From Sporocytophaga sp. (lineage in GTDB: Bacteria; Bacteroidota; Bacteroidia; Cytophagales; Cytophagaceae): a stretch of 64,000 nucleotides of DNA. The notes under the pieces were generated by a model. The model had not been told where the DNA came from, did no database searches, and saw only the letters and a list, made by a program, of their open reading frames with translations. How positions within the stretch are numbered: position 1 is the stretch's first letter; every line of letters starts with the position of its first letter. Positions 25,453-34,888 of this stretch are shown one piece after another. The DNA lies in contig NZ_JAGHZZ010000008.1 in the NCBI RefSeq assembly GCF_017745095.1, positions 299,830 to 363,829 of the forward strand, in the 5' to 3' direction. Both the position numbers and the translations under genes were made by a program.

Positions 25453-27975
25453 TTAATACTTTACTTCTACAAATCCCTTTAGAACGTTTGCCCCATTTTT
25501 AAATACATAATAATAGGTTCCTTCAGTGACCTGGGCTCCGGTATTGGTTTTCCCATTCCAGTTATTGAGATAGTTTGCGCAACTGTATTTGATATCCCCC
25601 CATTTATCAAAGATATCAAGTCTATTGTCTGCTTTGTCGTTGACGCCTCTAATGACAAAGTAATCGTTTTTTCCATCTTCATTAGGAGTGATGATTTCAG
25701 GTGCTTCCAAAGCATCCTCTACTTTTAGTGTAACCATGTAATCTTCTGTTTCTCCAGCCTCACCTGAAAGGATACATGCATCAGAAGATGTAAAGCGACC
25801 ATTTGTTCTGCATCTTACCCTCAATCTTCTGCTACCTGCATATTCTTTTGAATTTTTTATAATGATAGGTTTCATGGAAACAAGAGAATCTTCTCCAAAG
25901 GTTGCGTTTACAAATTCATCAGCTTCATCAAAATCCCCATCATTATTATAATCTATCCAGATTCCTACATACTTACTGGATTTTCCTATAGCGCTTATTT
26001 CAAAATCTGCAGTGTAAACATTGCCGAGAAACAGGTCTGTTGTTCTACCTGATTCTGTGAAATCTGTATACCCTGTCCCCTGGCAACCTGAAGAATCACT
26101 TTTCAGAGTATTAATCCTGAATGAATTTATATGTGTTGCATAGCATAGTGCAAAACTTTTAGGGCATACATTTTCACGAATATTTCCATCTGTTGCATCT
26201 TCCACCACTTTAATCTCTTTTCTTAATATAGCTTTCACTAAGCCTTGTTTGTCATAAATCCTACAGGTCAGTGTTCCTTCTACAGCATCGTCCGAAAAAT
26301 ATATATTTACCTTATTGGTCGAATCACTTATCTGATTGTTGTTTAAAAGATATGCATTTTCTCCGGAATAAGACCATTCATAACTATATTCACCATTATA
26401 AGGGATCACAGCATATGTCTGTACTTTTTTGGTACTAGTATAGTTTTTACCGACCAGAAACTCCGCAGCTGGAGATACGATAATGGCCTGGTTAGCTTTA
26501 GCTACTTCATAATCTATACTTGCTTCAACATAAGCTGTTATAGTTACAGGTCCGGCGCCGGTAATGATAAGCAGAGTATCTTTGGTTTCTGCTACATTTA
26601 CATCACTCGATTTAAATAAAACAGGTAAGTTAAAAGAAGCATATGCGACTAGAGGTGTATTGGCACTTGCAATGTTTAATTTCGGCAAGTCGAGAAATCT
26701 TATGCTAGGCATAATTTTCGTTTTGACTTTGACTACACTAAAGTCATATCCTGTTGCTCTGGCACAAATGAGATTATAATCGGAAGTTAAAACGGAGTTA
26801 TTAAGTGAAGTTGAGAAATTAGAAATTTGATCATAGCCAAAAGATTCAATTTCTCCTTTTTCACTAAGTTTAACAAGCCTTAATCTTTGACTCGTAAAAT
26901 TCCCATCAGAATATTCGGCTTCTATTGTAGCTAATATTTTTCCGTTTGGTAAAACAAATATTGACTTTCCTTTTTCCTTTAATGCAATAAGATTAACAAG
27001 TCTTCCAGCTGTCGCAAAAGTGGAGTCTATTTTTCCATTAGAATTTAAACGCATGATGACACTTTGATCCCTTACCTGCCCCACGGTTACCAACTTACCA
27101 TCTTTTTGAAAAGCCATATCAGCAATCATTTCCTCTGCCACTACAGTCCTTTGGTAAAATCCTTTATCGCCAAATGTAGTATTAATTGTTCCATCAGATT
27201 TAAGCATTGCGACAATGGGATTCGTCACAGATTCTGTTTTAAGCGGCATGGGATATGAACCTCCCAATGCGATACTAGTTTCATTTAAAGCAATCTGATA
27301 GCAGGCTACGTCATCCAATATAGTTATACCTTTACTTCCAAATGTTCTGTCAATTGTCCCATCATCATTTAATCTAAAAACAACAGTGGTAGGACCGTTT
27401 ATATATAAATATATTGAATCCACATACGATCCTACTGCAAGTATTTTATCTCCCTGTCTTTTCAGAGAATGTATACTTGTCATCTTTTTCTTTGTAGTCA
27501 GATCAGGAAAAAGTTTACCCTCTTTCCCAAAAGTTTTATCAATATTACCATCCTGAGTCAATCTGATTATTACAGGCAAGGTAGTACCAGAAGCTTTAAA
27601 ATATCCTCCTATCAAAATCCTTCCGGCCTTATCAATTGCAACTGCTTCGGGGTAATCATCAGTAGTATCAGATACAGAAAATATTCCCTTTCCTTTCGAG
27701 GCAAAACTTTCATCTAGGGTTCCATCAGGTTTTATTCTCACAAAAGTAAAATCATGACCTTTAGAGCCATTCAGCGAAGCTCCCACCATTACGACTTTTT
27801 CATCCGGTTGTGCAATGATCATTCTAGCCTCTTCTTCCTTGCCATAAAATCTGGTTTGGAATATTCCGGGAGGAGACCCTGCTTTATTGAATGAGGAATC
27901 AATAGTGGCAGGTTGAGCAATGGAATAGAAAACAATCAGGAAATAAAAGAGGGTTAAAAAACTGCTTTTATGCAT
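25453..27975 (-). CDS. Large secreted T9SS type B cargo with delta-60 repeats and GEVED domain
   Basis: 840 residues: signal peptide (YFLIVFYSIAQ), delta-60 (DUF5122) repeats over about 25-420 (FVRIKPDGTLDESFASKGKG, IIRLTQDGNIDKTFGKEGKL), an Ig-like section, a GEVED domain at about 615-750 (YVGIWIDYNNDGDFDEADEF ... GEAGETEDYMV) and a type B gliding C-terminal domain at about 755-840 (IITPNEDGKNDYFVI ... YYYVFKNGANVLKGFVEV). Predicted surface protein exported by T9SS. First gene of the operon with PorP/SprF and TPR-CHAT. The repeats suggest a beta-propeller binding module; the ligand is unknown. Confidence 0.88.
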   Translation of the reverse strand: MHKSSFLTLFYFLIVFYSIAQPATIDSSFNKAGSPPGIFQTRFYGKEEEARMIIAQPDEKVVMVGASLNGSKGHDFTFVRIKPDGTLDESFASKGKGIFSVSDTTDDYPEAVAIDKAGRILIGGYFKASGTTLPVIIRLTQDGNIDKTFGKEGKLFPDLTTKKKMTSIHSLKRQGDKILAVGSYVDSIYLYINGPTTVVFRLNDDGTIDRTFGSKGITILDDVACYQIALNETSIALGGSYPMPLKTESVTNPIVAMLKSDGTINTTFGDKGFYQRTVVAEEMIADMAFQKDGKLVTVGQVRDQSVIMRLNSNGKIDSTFATAGRLVNLIALKEKGKSIFVLPNGKILATIEAEYSDGNFTSQRLRLVKLSEKGEIESFGYDQISNFSTSLNNSVLTSDYNLICARATGYDFSVVKVKTKIMPSIRFLDLPKLNIASANTPLVAYASFNLPVLFKSSDVNVAETKDTLLIITGAGPVTITAYVEASIDYEVAKANQAIIVSPAAEFLVGKNYTSTKKVQTYAVIPYNGEYSYEWSYSGENAYLLNNNQISDSTNKVNIYFSDDAVEGTLTCRIYDKQGLVKAILRKEIKVVEDATDGNIRENVCPKSFALCYATHINSFRINTLKSDSSGCQGTGYTDFTESGRTTDLFLGNVYTADFEISAIGKSSKYVGIWIDYNNDGDFDEADEFVNATFGEDSLVSMKPIIIKNSKEYAGSRRLRVRCRTNGRFTSSDACILSGEAGETEDYMVTLKVEDALEAPEIITPNEDGKNDYFVIRGVNDKADNRLDIFDKWGDIKYSCANYLNNWNGKTNTGAQVTEGTYYYVFKNGANVLKGFVEVKY

Positions 27976-28654
27976 ATATGATAAGAATTAAAATAGGATT
28001 GAAATTAGATTTTTCTGGAGAATTAATTGACCAAATCATTTCTCTTAAAGCACAGAAAAATAGCTATTAAAGGTAAAAATTATCATGCGATTCTCCAATT
28101 TAAGTTCATCCATTTCGACGAGTTATTTTAAATCGCTTTGCCTATTCTACTACTTCACCATAGGTTTTAACTTTAAACTCATTATTCCACCTACATTTTG
28201 ATAACTCCTTTCACTGAGATAATATTAATAACACCATTTATCAAAAGCTCCACGAAACTGGAAATTTAAAATTTCATTTTCCCAATATTTCCATTCTTCA
28301 TTTCTCAACTTTAAGCATTTCAGCAACACTTCTGTGAGCTGGTAATTGCTTATCAGTTTAGATTTTTATCTCGACGAATTTATGTATGGATAGTCTTTAC
28401 AACTCCCATGGACAAAAATCATTTGCTTATTAGATCCGATAGTTATTGCATGCGGCAAGTAGGCATGCATATCATTAGAATAAATTATTCACAAACGTAT
28501 GAGATACTGCCCAAAAATGTATTTGTATTTCCCGCAATAGAATTTAACTCACAAAAATGTTCTAATATTAGAATTAAAATCAGAAATAGGTATATTGTAG
28601 ATTAAAATTCAATATTTCAGTCAGTTTTATTGCGTACATGTAAATAAAGAATGA
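27976..28654. other. Spacer between cargo operon and histidine kinase
   Basis: This 679-base gap lies between divergent genes and must hold promoters for both, though no clear TAnnTTTG was picked out. It also contains a minus-strand gene relic (28142-28365) and AT-rich palindromes such as GAAATTTAAAATTTC at 28261-28275. A 65-codon plus-strand frame at 28408-28605 is not convincing as a gene. Confidence 0.55.
28142..28365 (-). pseudogene. Decayed gene remnant, frameshifted
   Basis: A 46-residue minus-strand frame (28365-28225: KLISNYQLTEVLLKCLKLRN, then EEWKYWENEILNFQFRGAFD and a stop) is followed in other frames by FVELLINGVINIISVKGVIK and by KELSKCRWNNEFKVKTYGEV ending at TAG 28142-28144. 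Balanced, aromatic-rich composition and head-to-tail order suggest one broken gene. Family not recognised. Confidence 0.4.
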
Positions 28655-30007
28655 ATGATCCTATCTTTTTTATCAGAAGACATCGCTCCAAATCAAAATC
28701 AATTGGAGACAAAAAGGATTAAAATAACAGCATACACGACAATTATTTGTATTTTTTTATGCGTAGTGTTTGGTGCAGGATTCTTCATTTATAATATTTT
28801 TCCTTTAAATTTTATTTTTGCATTCTTTGCTGTAGTACATTTTTCAACTTGGAGGATCTGTATGGCAGGCTTTTCAAGAGTTGCAAAGATTGTATTATAC
28901 TTTTCTCTATTGCTTCAGGTGTTATCTATGTCAGCCAGCCTGGGAAGTGAAATGGATCTCAAAGTATTTTATATTCCAATTGCGATTATACCTTTTATCA
29001 TTTTCGGAAAAAACGAAAGACCCCTTTTTAACATATCCATTTTATTTACCCTGCTAAATATTGCAATCATATATACCCTTGACAAATACAAAATTTCTCT
29101 GCCTGCTCCCAATATATCCTTAGGAGTGAATCAGTGGATCAACACAGCTTTTAATCTGACAGCCATATTCTGCATGATCTTTCTTGCAAATCTGTTTCTT
29201 TCTTTGTCAGAATTAGGAGAAACGCTTTTGTTTGAAAAAAGCAATCAACTAAAAGAACAACAAAGCCTATTGTCAGCTCAAAACCGTGAATTGGAAAAGA
29301 CAAAAAGTGAATTGGAGAGATTAAACTCTGTAAAAGATCGACTTTTATCCATCCTATCTCATGACCTTAAAAGCCCTATAAACAATATACAGGCTATAAC
29401 AGAACTGATTCTTGAAGAAAAAATCCAGAAAGAAGAAATAAAAGCTGTTGCGCTAAAGTTTAAAGAGTCCTCAATTCATACGAAACAGTTGCTGGATAAC
29501 CTGGTTAACTGGTCCAGTACACATCTTACCAATCATTCCCCTGATCCTAAAAATATTTGCCTAAAGGAGCTTATTGATAATGTATTTTACTATACTGGCT
29601 ACCTTGCAAAAAATAAAAATGTAAAGCTAACCAATTCTATAGAAGCCAATACCCTTGTCTGGTGTGATTATGACATGATGGAAATAACTTTCAGAAACCT
29701 TATTCTGAATGCTATTAAATTTAGTCATAGCGGACAAGAGGTCATTGCCTATGCCTCCCAGAAGAATAGCAAAATCCAGGTAACTATAGAAGACCATGGT
29801 ATAGGCATTCCTGATGTAATGCTTAACCAGCTTTTTGAGCCAAATATTTCTAAAACGAGATTAGGTACAAACTCAGAAAAAGGGTCCGGAATCGGGCTAC
29901 TTTTGTGCAAACAGCTTATCAACGCAAACGATGGAAATATATATGTCTACAGCACACCTGGCATTATGACTACATTTTCGGTAGAACTTCCTATATCCAG
30001 AAACTAA
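28655..30007 (+). CDS. Membrane sensor histidine kinase
   Basis: 450 residues: about six membrane helices in residues 25-185 with no large outside loop, a short coiled coil (about 190-225), then HisKA with His236 in LSILSHDLKSPINNI and a HATPase domain (NLILNAIKFSH, DHGIGIP, GSGIGLLLCKQL). No receiver domain and no response regulator next to it, so its partner is elsewhere. The 7TM-like sensor is typical of kinases that sense the membrane itself or a hydrophobic cue, which is inference. Confidence 0.88.
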   Translation: MILSFLSEDIAPNQNQLETKRIKITAYTTIICIFLCVVFGAGFFIYNIFPLNFIFAFFAVVHFSTWRICMAGFSRVAKIVLYFSLLLQVLSMSASLGSEMDLKVFYIPIAIIPFIIFGKNERPLFNISILFTLLNIAIIYTLDKYKISLPAPNISLGVNQWINTAFNLTAIFCMIFLANLFLSLSELGETLLFEKSNQLKEQQSLLSAQNRELEKTKSELERLNSVKDRLLSILSHDLKSPINNIQAITELILEEKIQKEEIKAVALKFKESSIHTKQLLDNLVNWSSTHLTNHSPDPKNICLKELIDNVFYYTGYLAKNKNVKLTNSIEANTLVWCDYDMMEITFRNLILNAIKFSHSGQEVIAYASQKNSKIQVTIEDHGIGIPDVMLNQLFEPNISKTRLGTNSEKGSGIGLLLCKQLINANDGNIYVYSTPGIMTTFSVELPISRN

Positions 30008-30099
30008 CCAATTTATCTTTCACTAATTATTTTTTTCCCGCATAGGGGTATGTCGCATTAAGGTTGTCATAGAAATAGAATCAAAAATCTATTAGCAAG

Positions 30100-30735
30100 A
30101 TGACAACATTTTCAGGAAGTATATTCTCCAGGAATTTCTTCATTATTACATTCTTAATTCTTTCTTTTAATGCAATTGCACAAACGGATAGCAGCCAATC
30201 AACTTCCACCAGAACTCTGAACTGGACTGCTGGCTTTAAGTTTCATAATCCGGGAGGAATTACCCTTAAAAAGTATTTTGGAAACAATGCTCTAGAGTTT
30301 GTAGCTGGCCGAAATGGTTCCTATAGGAACAATGACTATTACTATAGAAGCAATAAGAGACGCCTTAGGAATAAAGGGTATATTTTCGACGGATATGATC
30401 ACACTGAAAGGCCGTGGATTCTGCAACTACATTATCTAGTACACAACAAAATATCCTTTTTACCTAGATTAAGATGGTACTATGGAGCCGGAATTCAGTC
30501 AAGATTTTCCAGTTATTACTGTAATTATCACTATACAGAAAACAATACTATCATTTATGAGAAGGAATATATAAGAACATTTTCCATGGGCGTCGATGCA
30601 GTGCTGGGAATAGAATATATTTTTAAAAATTTCCCAATCATGTTATTTGCAGAAAACACTATTTACACTGAGGTATTCAATAGTCCTTTATTTATAAAAG
30701 GTGATATAAGCACAGGAATCAGATATACCTTCTAG
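30100..30735 (+). CDS. Putative outer-membrane beta-barrel protein
   Basis: 211 residues: a signal peptide (FFIITFLILSFNAIAQ), then alternating aromatic strands (TLNWTAGFKFHNPGGITLKK, LRWYYGAGIQSRFSSYYCNY, FSMGVDAVLGIEYIF) ending in the barrel-type FIKGDISTGIRYTF, with a terminal Phe as expected for BamA recognition. Probably an 8-strand barrel. No exact family. It follows the kinase by 92 bases on the same strand and may or may not be cotranscribed. Confidence 0.65.
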   Translation: MTTFSGSIFSRNFFIITFLILSFNAIAQTDSSQSTSTRTLNWTAGFKFHNPGGITLKKYFGNNALEFVAGRNGSYRNNDYYYRSNKRRLRNKGYIFDGYDHTERPWILQLHYLVHNKISFLPRLRWYYGAGIQSRFSSYYCNYHYTENNTIIYEKEYIRTFSMGVDAVLGIEYIFKNFPIMLFAENTIYTEVFNSPLFIKGDISTGIRYTF

Positions 30736-30744
30736 AATCTTCTT

Positions 30745-30954
30745 TTATTCCTTAGCAAAGGAAATAGACTGAATATCTTCACATTTAATTTTCGAGATAT
30801 TGAGATCTCCTAATAAAGATATTCGGTCTATTACAACCCTTTCTTTATCCGTAAAATCATGAGAAGTGATTATCCCTATATATTCCTCTCCGGATTTTAA
30901 TACCACTTTGATTTTTGATAGATGGTATTTTTTCAAGGTCTCAAAAGTCATCAT
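30745..30954 (-). CDS. Small hypothetical protein, possibly SH3/Sm-like
   Basis: 69 residues (KIKVVLKSGEEYIGIITSHD, then ISKIKCEDIQSISF). The order of strands with a GxxYxGxI turn recalls small Sm-like or SH3-like barrels, but this is a visual resemblance only. No signal peptide. Convergent with the barrel gene, stops about 10 bases apart. The 290-base gap behind its start is very AT-rich and shows nothing else. Confidence 0.5.
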   Translation of the reverse strand: MMTFETLKKYHLSKIKVVLKSGEEYIGIITSHDFTDKERVVIDRISLLGDLNISKIKCEDIQSISFAKE

Positions 30955-31246
30955 AAGGAGTCAGTCTCTATGGTCTTAAGAATTTTAAAAAACGAAATTT
31001 AAAAACAAGTGTCTTAGACAAATATAACAATTTTATAGTCTAATACCTAAAATTAACAATTCAAAATAAGTTAAACGTAGATTTCAACTTTCTTGAGATT
31101 AGACAATAATCACTAAAAAGATATTCTTTAATAAACAATTAGATGAAAAGGTAAACATAAAAAATATAACTTATCAGGGAAATTATTTCAACAATCCAAA
31201 ATAATAAAAATAATACCAAAAAATAACAGTATAATACAAAATATAC

Positions 31247-32323
31247 TTATTTTTTCATTCCTAGAATAATCCTATTTAATTGATTATAAAAAATTTCCGG
31301 TTCAAATGGATCTGAAGAACTGCATAAGTCCATAGCCTCTTGTAATAGAGTTTTACTTAAGTTTTTTCCAATAAAAACTATTTTGGTTTCCTTTTCATCC
31401 TCTGAGGTCCAAGGACCCATTGAATCAGTAGCATATTGGCTATTCACTGCCTGAAATAGAATTTTTTCTTCAACTGAATTGAGATTCAAAATTCCTTTAA
31501 TTCGAAATACTTCTAATTGCTCAGTCAGCAAGGCTCTGACGAAAATATTAAATTTAAGCACATCCAAAGGAGCCTTGAATACAAATGTATGAGAATGAAT
31601 ACCTGCATGTCTCACCTGTTTTGTGGGAGCCAAAAGATTTGACTGATTTGAAGTCTCTTTCTGATAGGAATAGCTTTGTTTCTTCAAAGCATTGAAGCTA
31701 CTGTGAAAATTTTGTTCTGAAAATGCATTTAACTCCAGAAGGTTTATATCAAAAGTAGAATCTTTTCCATGGAATACAATCTGGCTTCCAGGATTAATTC
31801 GTCTTAGAATATTATTTACGGTATCTTTCTGATAGGAATCTACCTTATCAATTTTATTAATAATAATGACATCTGCCATGGTAACCTGATTACAGGCGAT
31901 TTCCTGATCTTCCAATTGTTGTTCTATGAACTGAGCATCTGTCAAAGTAATAATTCCATCAATATAAAATGCTTCTTTGACATACGGATCTGAAAGAAAG
32001 CTCATGGCAATAGGTCCAGGATCAGCTATACCCGTGGTCTCTATAAGCAGATGATCTATCTTTCTGTCTCTGTTAATGATTTTCTGTAGAACATCTATCA
32101 GATCATCATTAAGCGTGCAACATAGACAGCCGTTGGAGAGCTCAAAGATTCCCTCTTTTGTGTCCATCACCAGAGCTCCATCAATTCCCACTTCTCCAAA
32201 TTCATTTTCAATCACAGCAAATCTCTTTTGTTTATGATGAGAGATAAGGTAATTGAGCAATGTAGTTTTTCCTGCGCCCAGAAAGCCTGTAATGATAGTG
32301 ACGGGAATTTTCGGCATTGTCAT
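31247..32323 (-). CDS. COG0523 (CobW/YjiA/ZNG1-type) GTPase
   Basis: About 358 residues from the ATG at 32323; a longer frame from a TTG at 32368 exists but would run into a hairpin region. Walker A GFLGAGKTTLLNYL, metal-binding CxCC in NGCLCCTLNDDL, switch region ENEFGEVGIDGAL, and NKID. The C-terminal CobW domain has a His-containing HSHTFVFK. Family members insert metals (zinc, cobalt or others) into client proteins using GTP, in the cytosol. The client is not evident; neighbours are outer-membrane and CBS-domain proteins, giving no clue. Confidence 0.88.
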   Translation of the reverse strand: MTMPKIPVTIITGFLGAGKTTLLNYLISHHKQKRFAVIENEFGEVGIDGALVMDTKEGIFELSNGCLCCTLNDDLIDVLQKIINRDRKIDHLLIETTGIADPGPIAMSFLSDPYVKEAFYIDGIITLTDAQFIEQQLEDQEIACNQVTMADVIIINKIDKVDSYQKDTVNNILRRINPGSQIVFHGKDSTFDINLLELNAFSEQNFHSSFNALKKQSYSYQKETSNQSNLLAPTKQVRHAGIHSHTFVFKAPLDVLKFNIFVRALLTEQLEVFRIKGILNLNSVEEKILFQAVNSQYATDSMGPWTSEDEKETKIVFIGKNLSKTLLQEAMDLCSSSDPFEPEIFYNQLNRIILGMKK

Positions 32324-32347
32324 GGTAGTTTCTAATTTTAAATTAAA

Positions 32348-32390
32348 CAGGCCAGTTAGAGTTATCAAGAATTATAACAAAACGGGCCTG
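32348..32390. terminator. Possible weak terminator after DUF3078 gene
   Basis: CAGGCC and GGCCTG can pair across a 31-base loop, T-rich beyond on the minus strand. It lies 47 bases past the DUF3078 stop. The long loop makes it weak. Confidence 0.3.
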
Positions 32391-32436
32391 CTTTTGATAA
32401 TCTGATTTTATTCTTCAGGTATAAATCTTTCACCAA

Positions 32437-33336
32437 TTATTTCTTCGGATCAAACTCAGAGAACCTATATAAAAGGCCGAGAGACAACATTTGAGTATAT
32501 TGAATCTCATAATCCTGATCCTGATCATACAAGGCAGTTGCAGTTAAATTAACGTTAATATATCGGTTCACTTTTGCTGATAGCGTAAGGTCTAGTCGAG
32601 AGTCAATAGCTTTCAGATTTTCATAGTTAGCAAACATTGTATATCTGGTATACAGGTGGAGGTTTTTAGCGATATCTTTATCAAAGTTTGCAGTTAGCGC
32701 AAATGCAAGTTCATTTCTGACTTTCTTACCGATAGGTACTCCATAATTCTGAGGTACATTTTTGTATAGTGTAGTATCAGTAACAAAAGTGTTACGAAAG
32801 CTACCTACACCAAACCTTAGCCAAAAATAATTCACTGGCTTATATTCAAGACCCATAGAGGAAGTAAGGTATCCGGGAGCCATAAATCTTGAAATCAACT
32901 GCTGAGATTCTCTGTCAAGACTATCTTTGGTAACTTTAAAGCCCTGTGCAAACTGAGAGAGAAAGTTTACTGAAACATAAGCATTCCATTTATCTGTAAG
33001 TCTGTATCCCAGCTTCGAATCAATGAATATTTTATCTGTAGTTTTTCTGTATATAGCCTTATCATTTTTCACCATACCATATTGCAACTGAATTATATTA
33101 TCAAATGATATTTTATTTGATTCATACAGTAGTCGACCATCCAGCACTAAGCCCATTGCAATGGAATTTACTCCTCCCCCTTTCCAGTTAGAACTAAAGG
33201 AGGATTGATTAATATTTGCACCTGCTTCTAATGATTTTTTCCAGGGAGAAGGTATGGTATCCTGATTGGAAAAGTCTGTTTGAGCAAAAACGTTTTTTGC
33301 TAAAAGAATAAAAACTATTAAAATAAACTTCTTCAT
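32437..33336 (-). CDS. DUF3078 family outer-membrane protein
   Basis: 299 residues: a signal peptide (FILIVFILLAKNVFAQ), then WKKSLEAGANINQSSFSSNW and KGGGVNSIAMGL, the opening of the Bacteroidetes DUF3078 family, and a long beta-strand pattern to the end (LTATALYDQDQDYEIQYTQM, LSLGLLYRF). Predicted outer-membrane barrel; function unknown in the family. It sits between the COG0523 GTPase and the CNNM/CorC gene with separate spacing. Confidence 0.8.
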   Translation of the reverse strand: MKKFILIVFILLAKNVFAQTDFSNQDTIPSPWKKSLEAGANINQSSFSSNWKGGGVNSIAMGLVLDGRLLYESNKISFDNIIQLQYGMVKNDKAIYRKTTDKIFIDSKLGYRLTDKWNAYVSVNFLSQFAQGFKVTKDSLDRESQQLISRFMAPGYLTSSMGLEYKPVNYFWLRFGVGSFRNTFVTDTTLYKNVPQNYGVPIGKKVRNELAFALTANFDKDIAKNLHLYTRYTMFANYENLKAIDSRLDLTLSAKVNRYINVNLTATALYDQDQDYEIQYTQMLSLGLLYRFSEFDPKK

Positions 33337-33434
33337 GATTAATTAGGATGTAAAATCCAAAATTAAAAGCCTGAGAAGAAATTAACTAAACAAATTCCTT
33401 AATTAACTTACACAGTATCTATAAATACTTTATA

Positions 33435-34721
33435 CTACTGCCTATCTAGCGGCCTCACAAGAACTTTATCTACTCTTTGTCCATCCATATCCAACACCTC
33501 GAAATGCAAGTTTTTCCAATCAATTATTTCACCGGAAGAAGGAATTCTTTTAAAAATGTAAAGTATTAACCCACCTAAAGTATAAAAGCCTTCCCTTTCT
33601 ATTTCTTCAGTTTTCTCAACTTCAAAATATCTGAAAAATTCATCCAGAGATATTAGTCCATCTACAAGATAAGATTCGTCCTGCCTTTTTATGATCTCTG
33701 CCTCCTCTTTTCTGTATATATCTCCTATGACCACATTTACCAGATCATTGGTTGTAATTACTCCCTTTACAGAACCATACTCATCTACGGCCACAGCGAA
33801 ATGAGTATTTCTGCTTTTCATATTTTCCAATAATTTAAAAGCAGTCATTTGAACAGGCACAAATAAGGCATCAATAAGCATAGATCTTAGGTCTATATCC
33901 TCCTTTCTCAGTAAGGAAGAACTGAAGGTTTTCAGACTCAGAATACCAATGATGTTGTCATATTCATTTTCATATACTGGGAAATGTGTATGAATGGATT
34001 CGGCCATAATTTGTTTATTGACCTCTAGATCTTCGTTTATATCAAGGGAAACCACATCAGCGCGACTGCTCATAAGTGACCCGACATCAGTATCTCCAAG
34101 GAAAAATACTCTTTCCACCATTTCTCTTTCCTCCTTTTCGACCTCTCCTATATCAGAAGCCTCTTCCAGCATAGCTTTAATCTCTTCCTCAGTTACAAAA
34201 TGATCCTCCTGAGGTTTGAGTTGAAGAATTTTAATAAACAGATCAGTTGATGCGGAAAGAAGCCATATCAAGGGTTTGACAATCTTAGCAAGAATTGTCA
34301 TCGGAATAGCAATAGCTGAAGCAATTTTTTCAGGACTGTTCATACCTATCCTTTTGGGGAGCAGTTCTCCCAGAATAAGGGTTACATAAGTGATTCCGAA
34401 TACCACGATAAGTCCTGAGGCAGTTTCAGAATAGTTTCCGAATATTCCGGAAGCTTCAAAATAATCATTGAGCCTTCGTGAAATTGAAGCGCCTCCAAAA
34501 ACCCCTGTTAGGATTCCTATTAGCGTAATTCCAACCTGAACCGTTGACAGAAATTTTCCAGGATTTTCCGAAAGATCAAGAGCTACTTTAGCGCCCTTAT
34601 TCCCTTTTTCAGATGCAGATTCAAGTTTATATTTCTTGGAAGAAACCAGGGCAATTTCAGACATTGAAAATATACCATTCACTATGATCAAGAGGAGAAT
34701 GATGATAATTTCTACTACCAT
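33435..34721 (-). CDS. CNNM/CorC-type CBS domain membrane protein (hemolysin family)
   Basis: 428 residues: DUF21/CNNM membrane domain (about 1-170, starting EIIIILLLIIVNGIFSMSEI with LVSSKKYKLESAS and GELLPKRIG), a CBS pair (about 195-330, MSSRADVVSLDINEDLEVNK, HFAVAVDEYGSVKGVITTND) and a C-terminal CorC/HlyC domain (LGGLILYIFKRIPSSGEIID). Members take part in Mg2+/Co2+ handling or efflux at the inner membrane; the old hemolysin label is misleading. A 17-base palindrome lies 62 bases upstream. Confidence 0.88.
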   Translation of the reverse strand: MVVEIIIILLLIIVNGIFSMSEIALVSSKKYKLESASEKGNKGAKVALDLSENPGKFLSTVQVGITLIGILTGVFGGASISRRLNDYFEASGIFGNYSETASGLIVVFGITYVTLILGELLPKRIGMNSPEKIASAIAIPMTILAKIVKPLIWLLSASTDLFIKILQLKPQEDHFVTEEEIKAMLEEASDIGEVEKEEREMVERVFFLGDTDVGSLMSSRADVVSLDINEDLEVNKQIMAESIHTHFPVYENEYDNIIGILSLKTFSSSLLRKEDIDLRSMLIDALFVPVQMTAFKLLENMKSRNTHFAVAVDEYGSVKGVITTNDLVNVVIGDIYRKEEAEIIKRQDESYLVDGLISLDEFFRYFEVEKTEEIEREGFYTLGGLILYIFKRIPSSGEIIDWKNLHFEVLDMDGQRVDKVLVRPLDRQ

Positions 34722-34783
34722 TTCTATATGTTAAATATCCAATGAAGCTTGAAAGATTATAATAAATCGACTAAAAACAAAAA

Positions 34784-34800
34784 ATTAAAGTCACTTTAAT
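34784..34800. promoter_or_regulatory. 17-bp palindrome upstream of CNNM gene
   Basis: Arms ATTAAAGT and ACTTTAAT around a central C, 62 bases before the CNNM start. It could be an operator. The AT content makes chance occurrence possible. Confidence 0.3.
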
Positions 34801-34888
34801 AACCCTTCAAAAATTGTAAATATTATAACATTCTAAAAACTACCCTATTTTCACAAAAAACTTATATCTCTTGGATTTTAAATTAAAA

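Noticed and set aside
28408-28605. 65-codon plus-strand frame before the histidine kinase
   Set aside because: No ribosome-binding context, family resemblance or conserved neighbour; composition fits AT-rich spacer.
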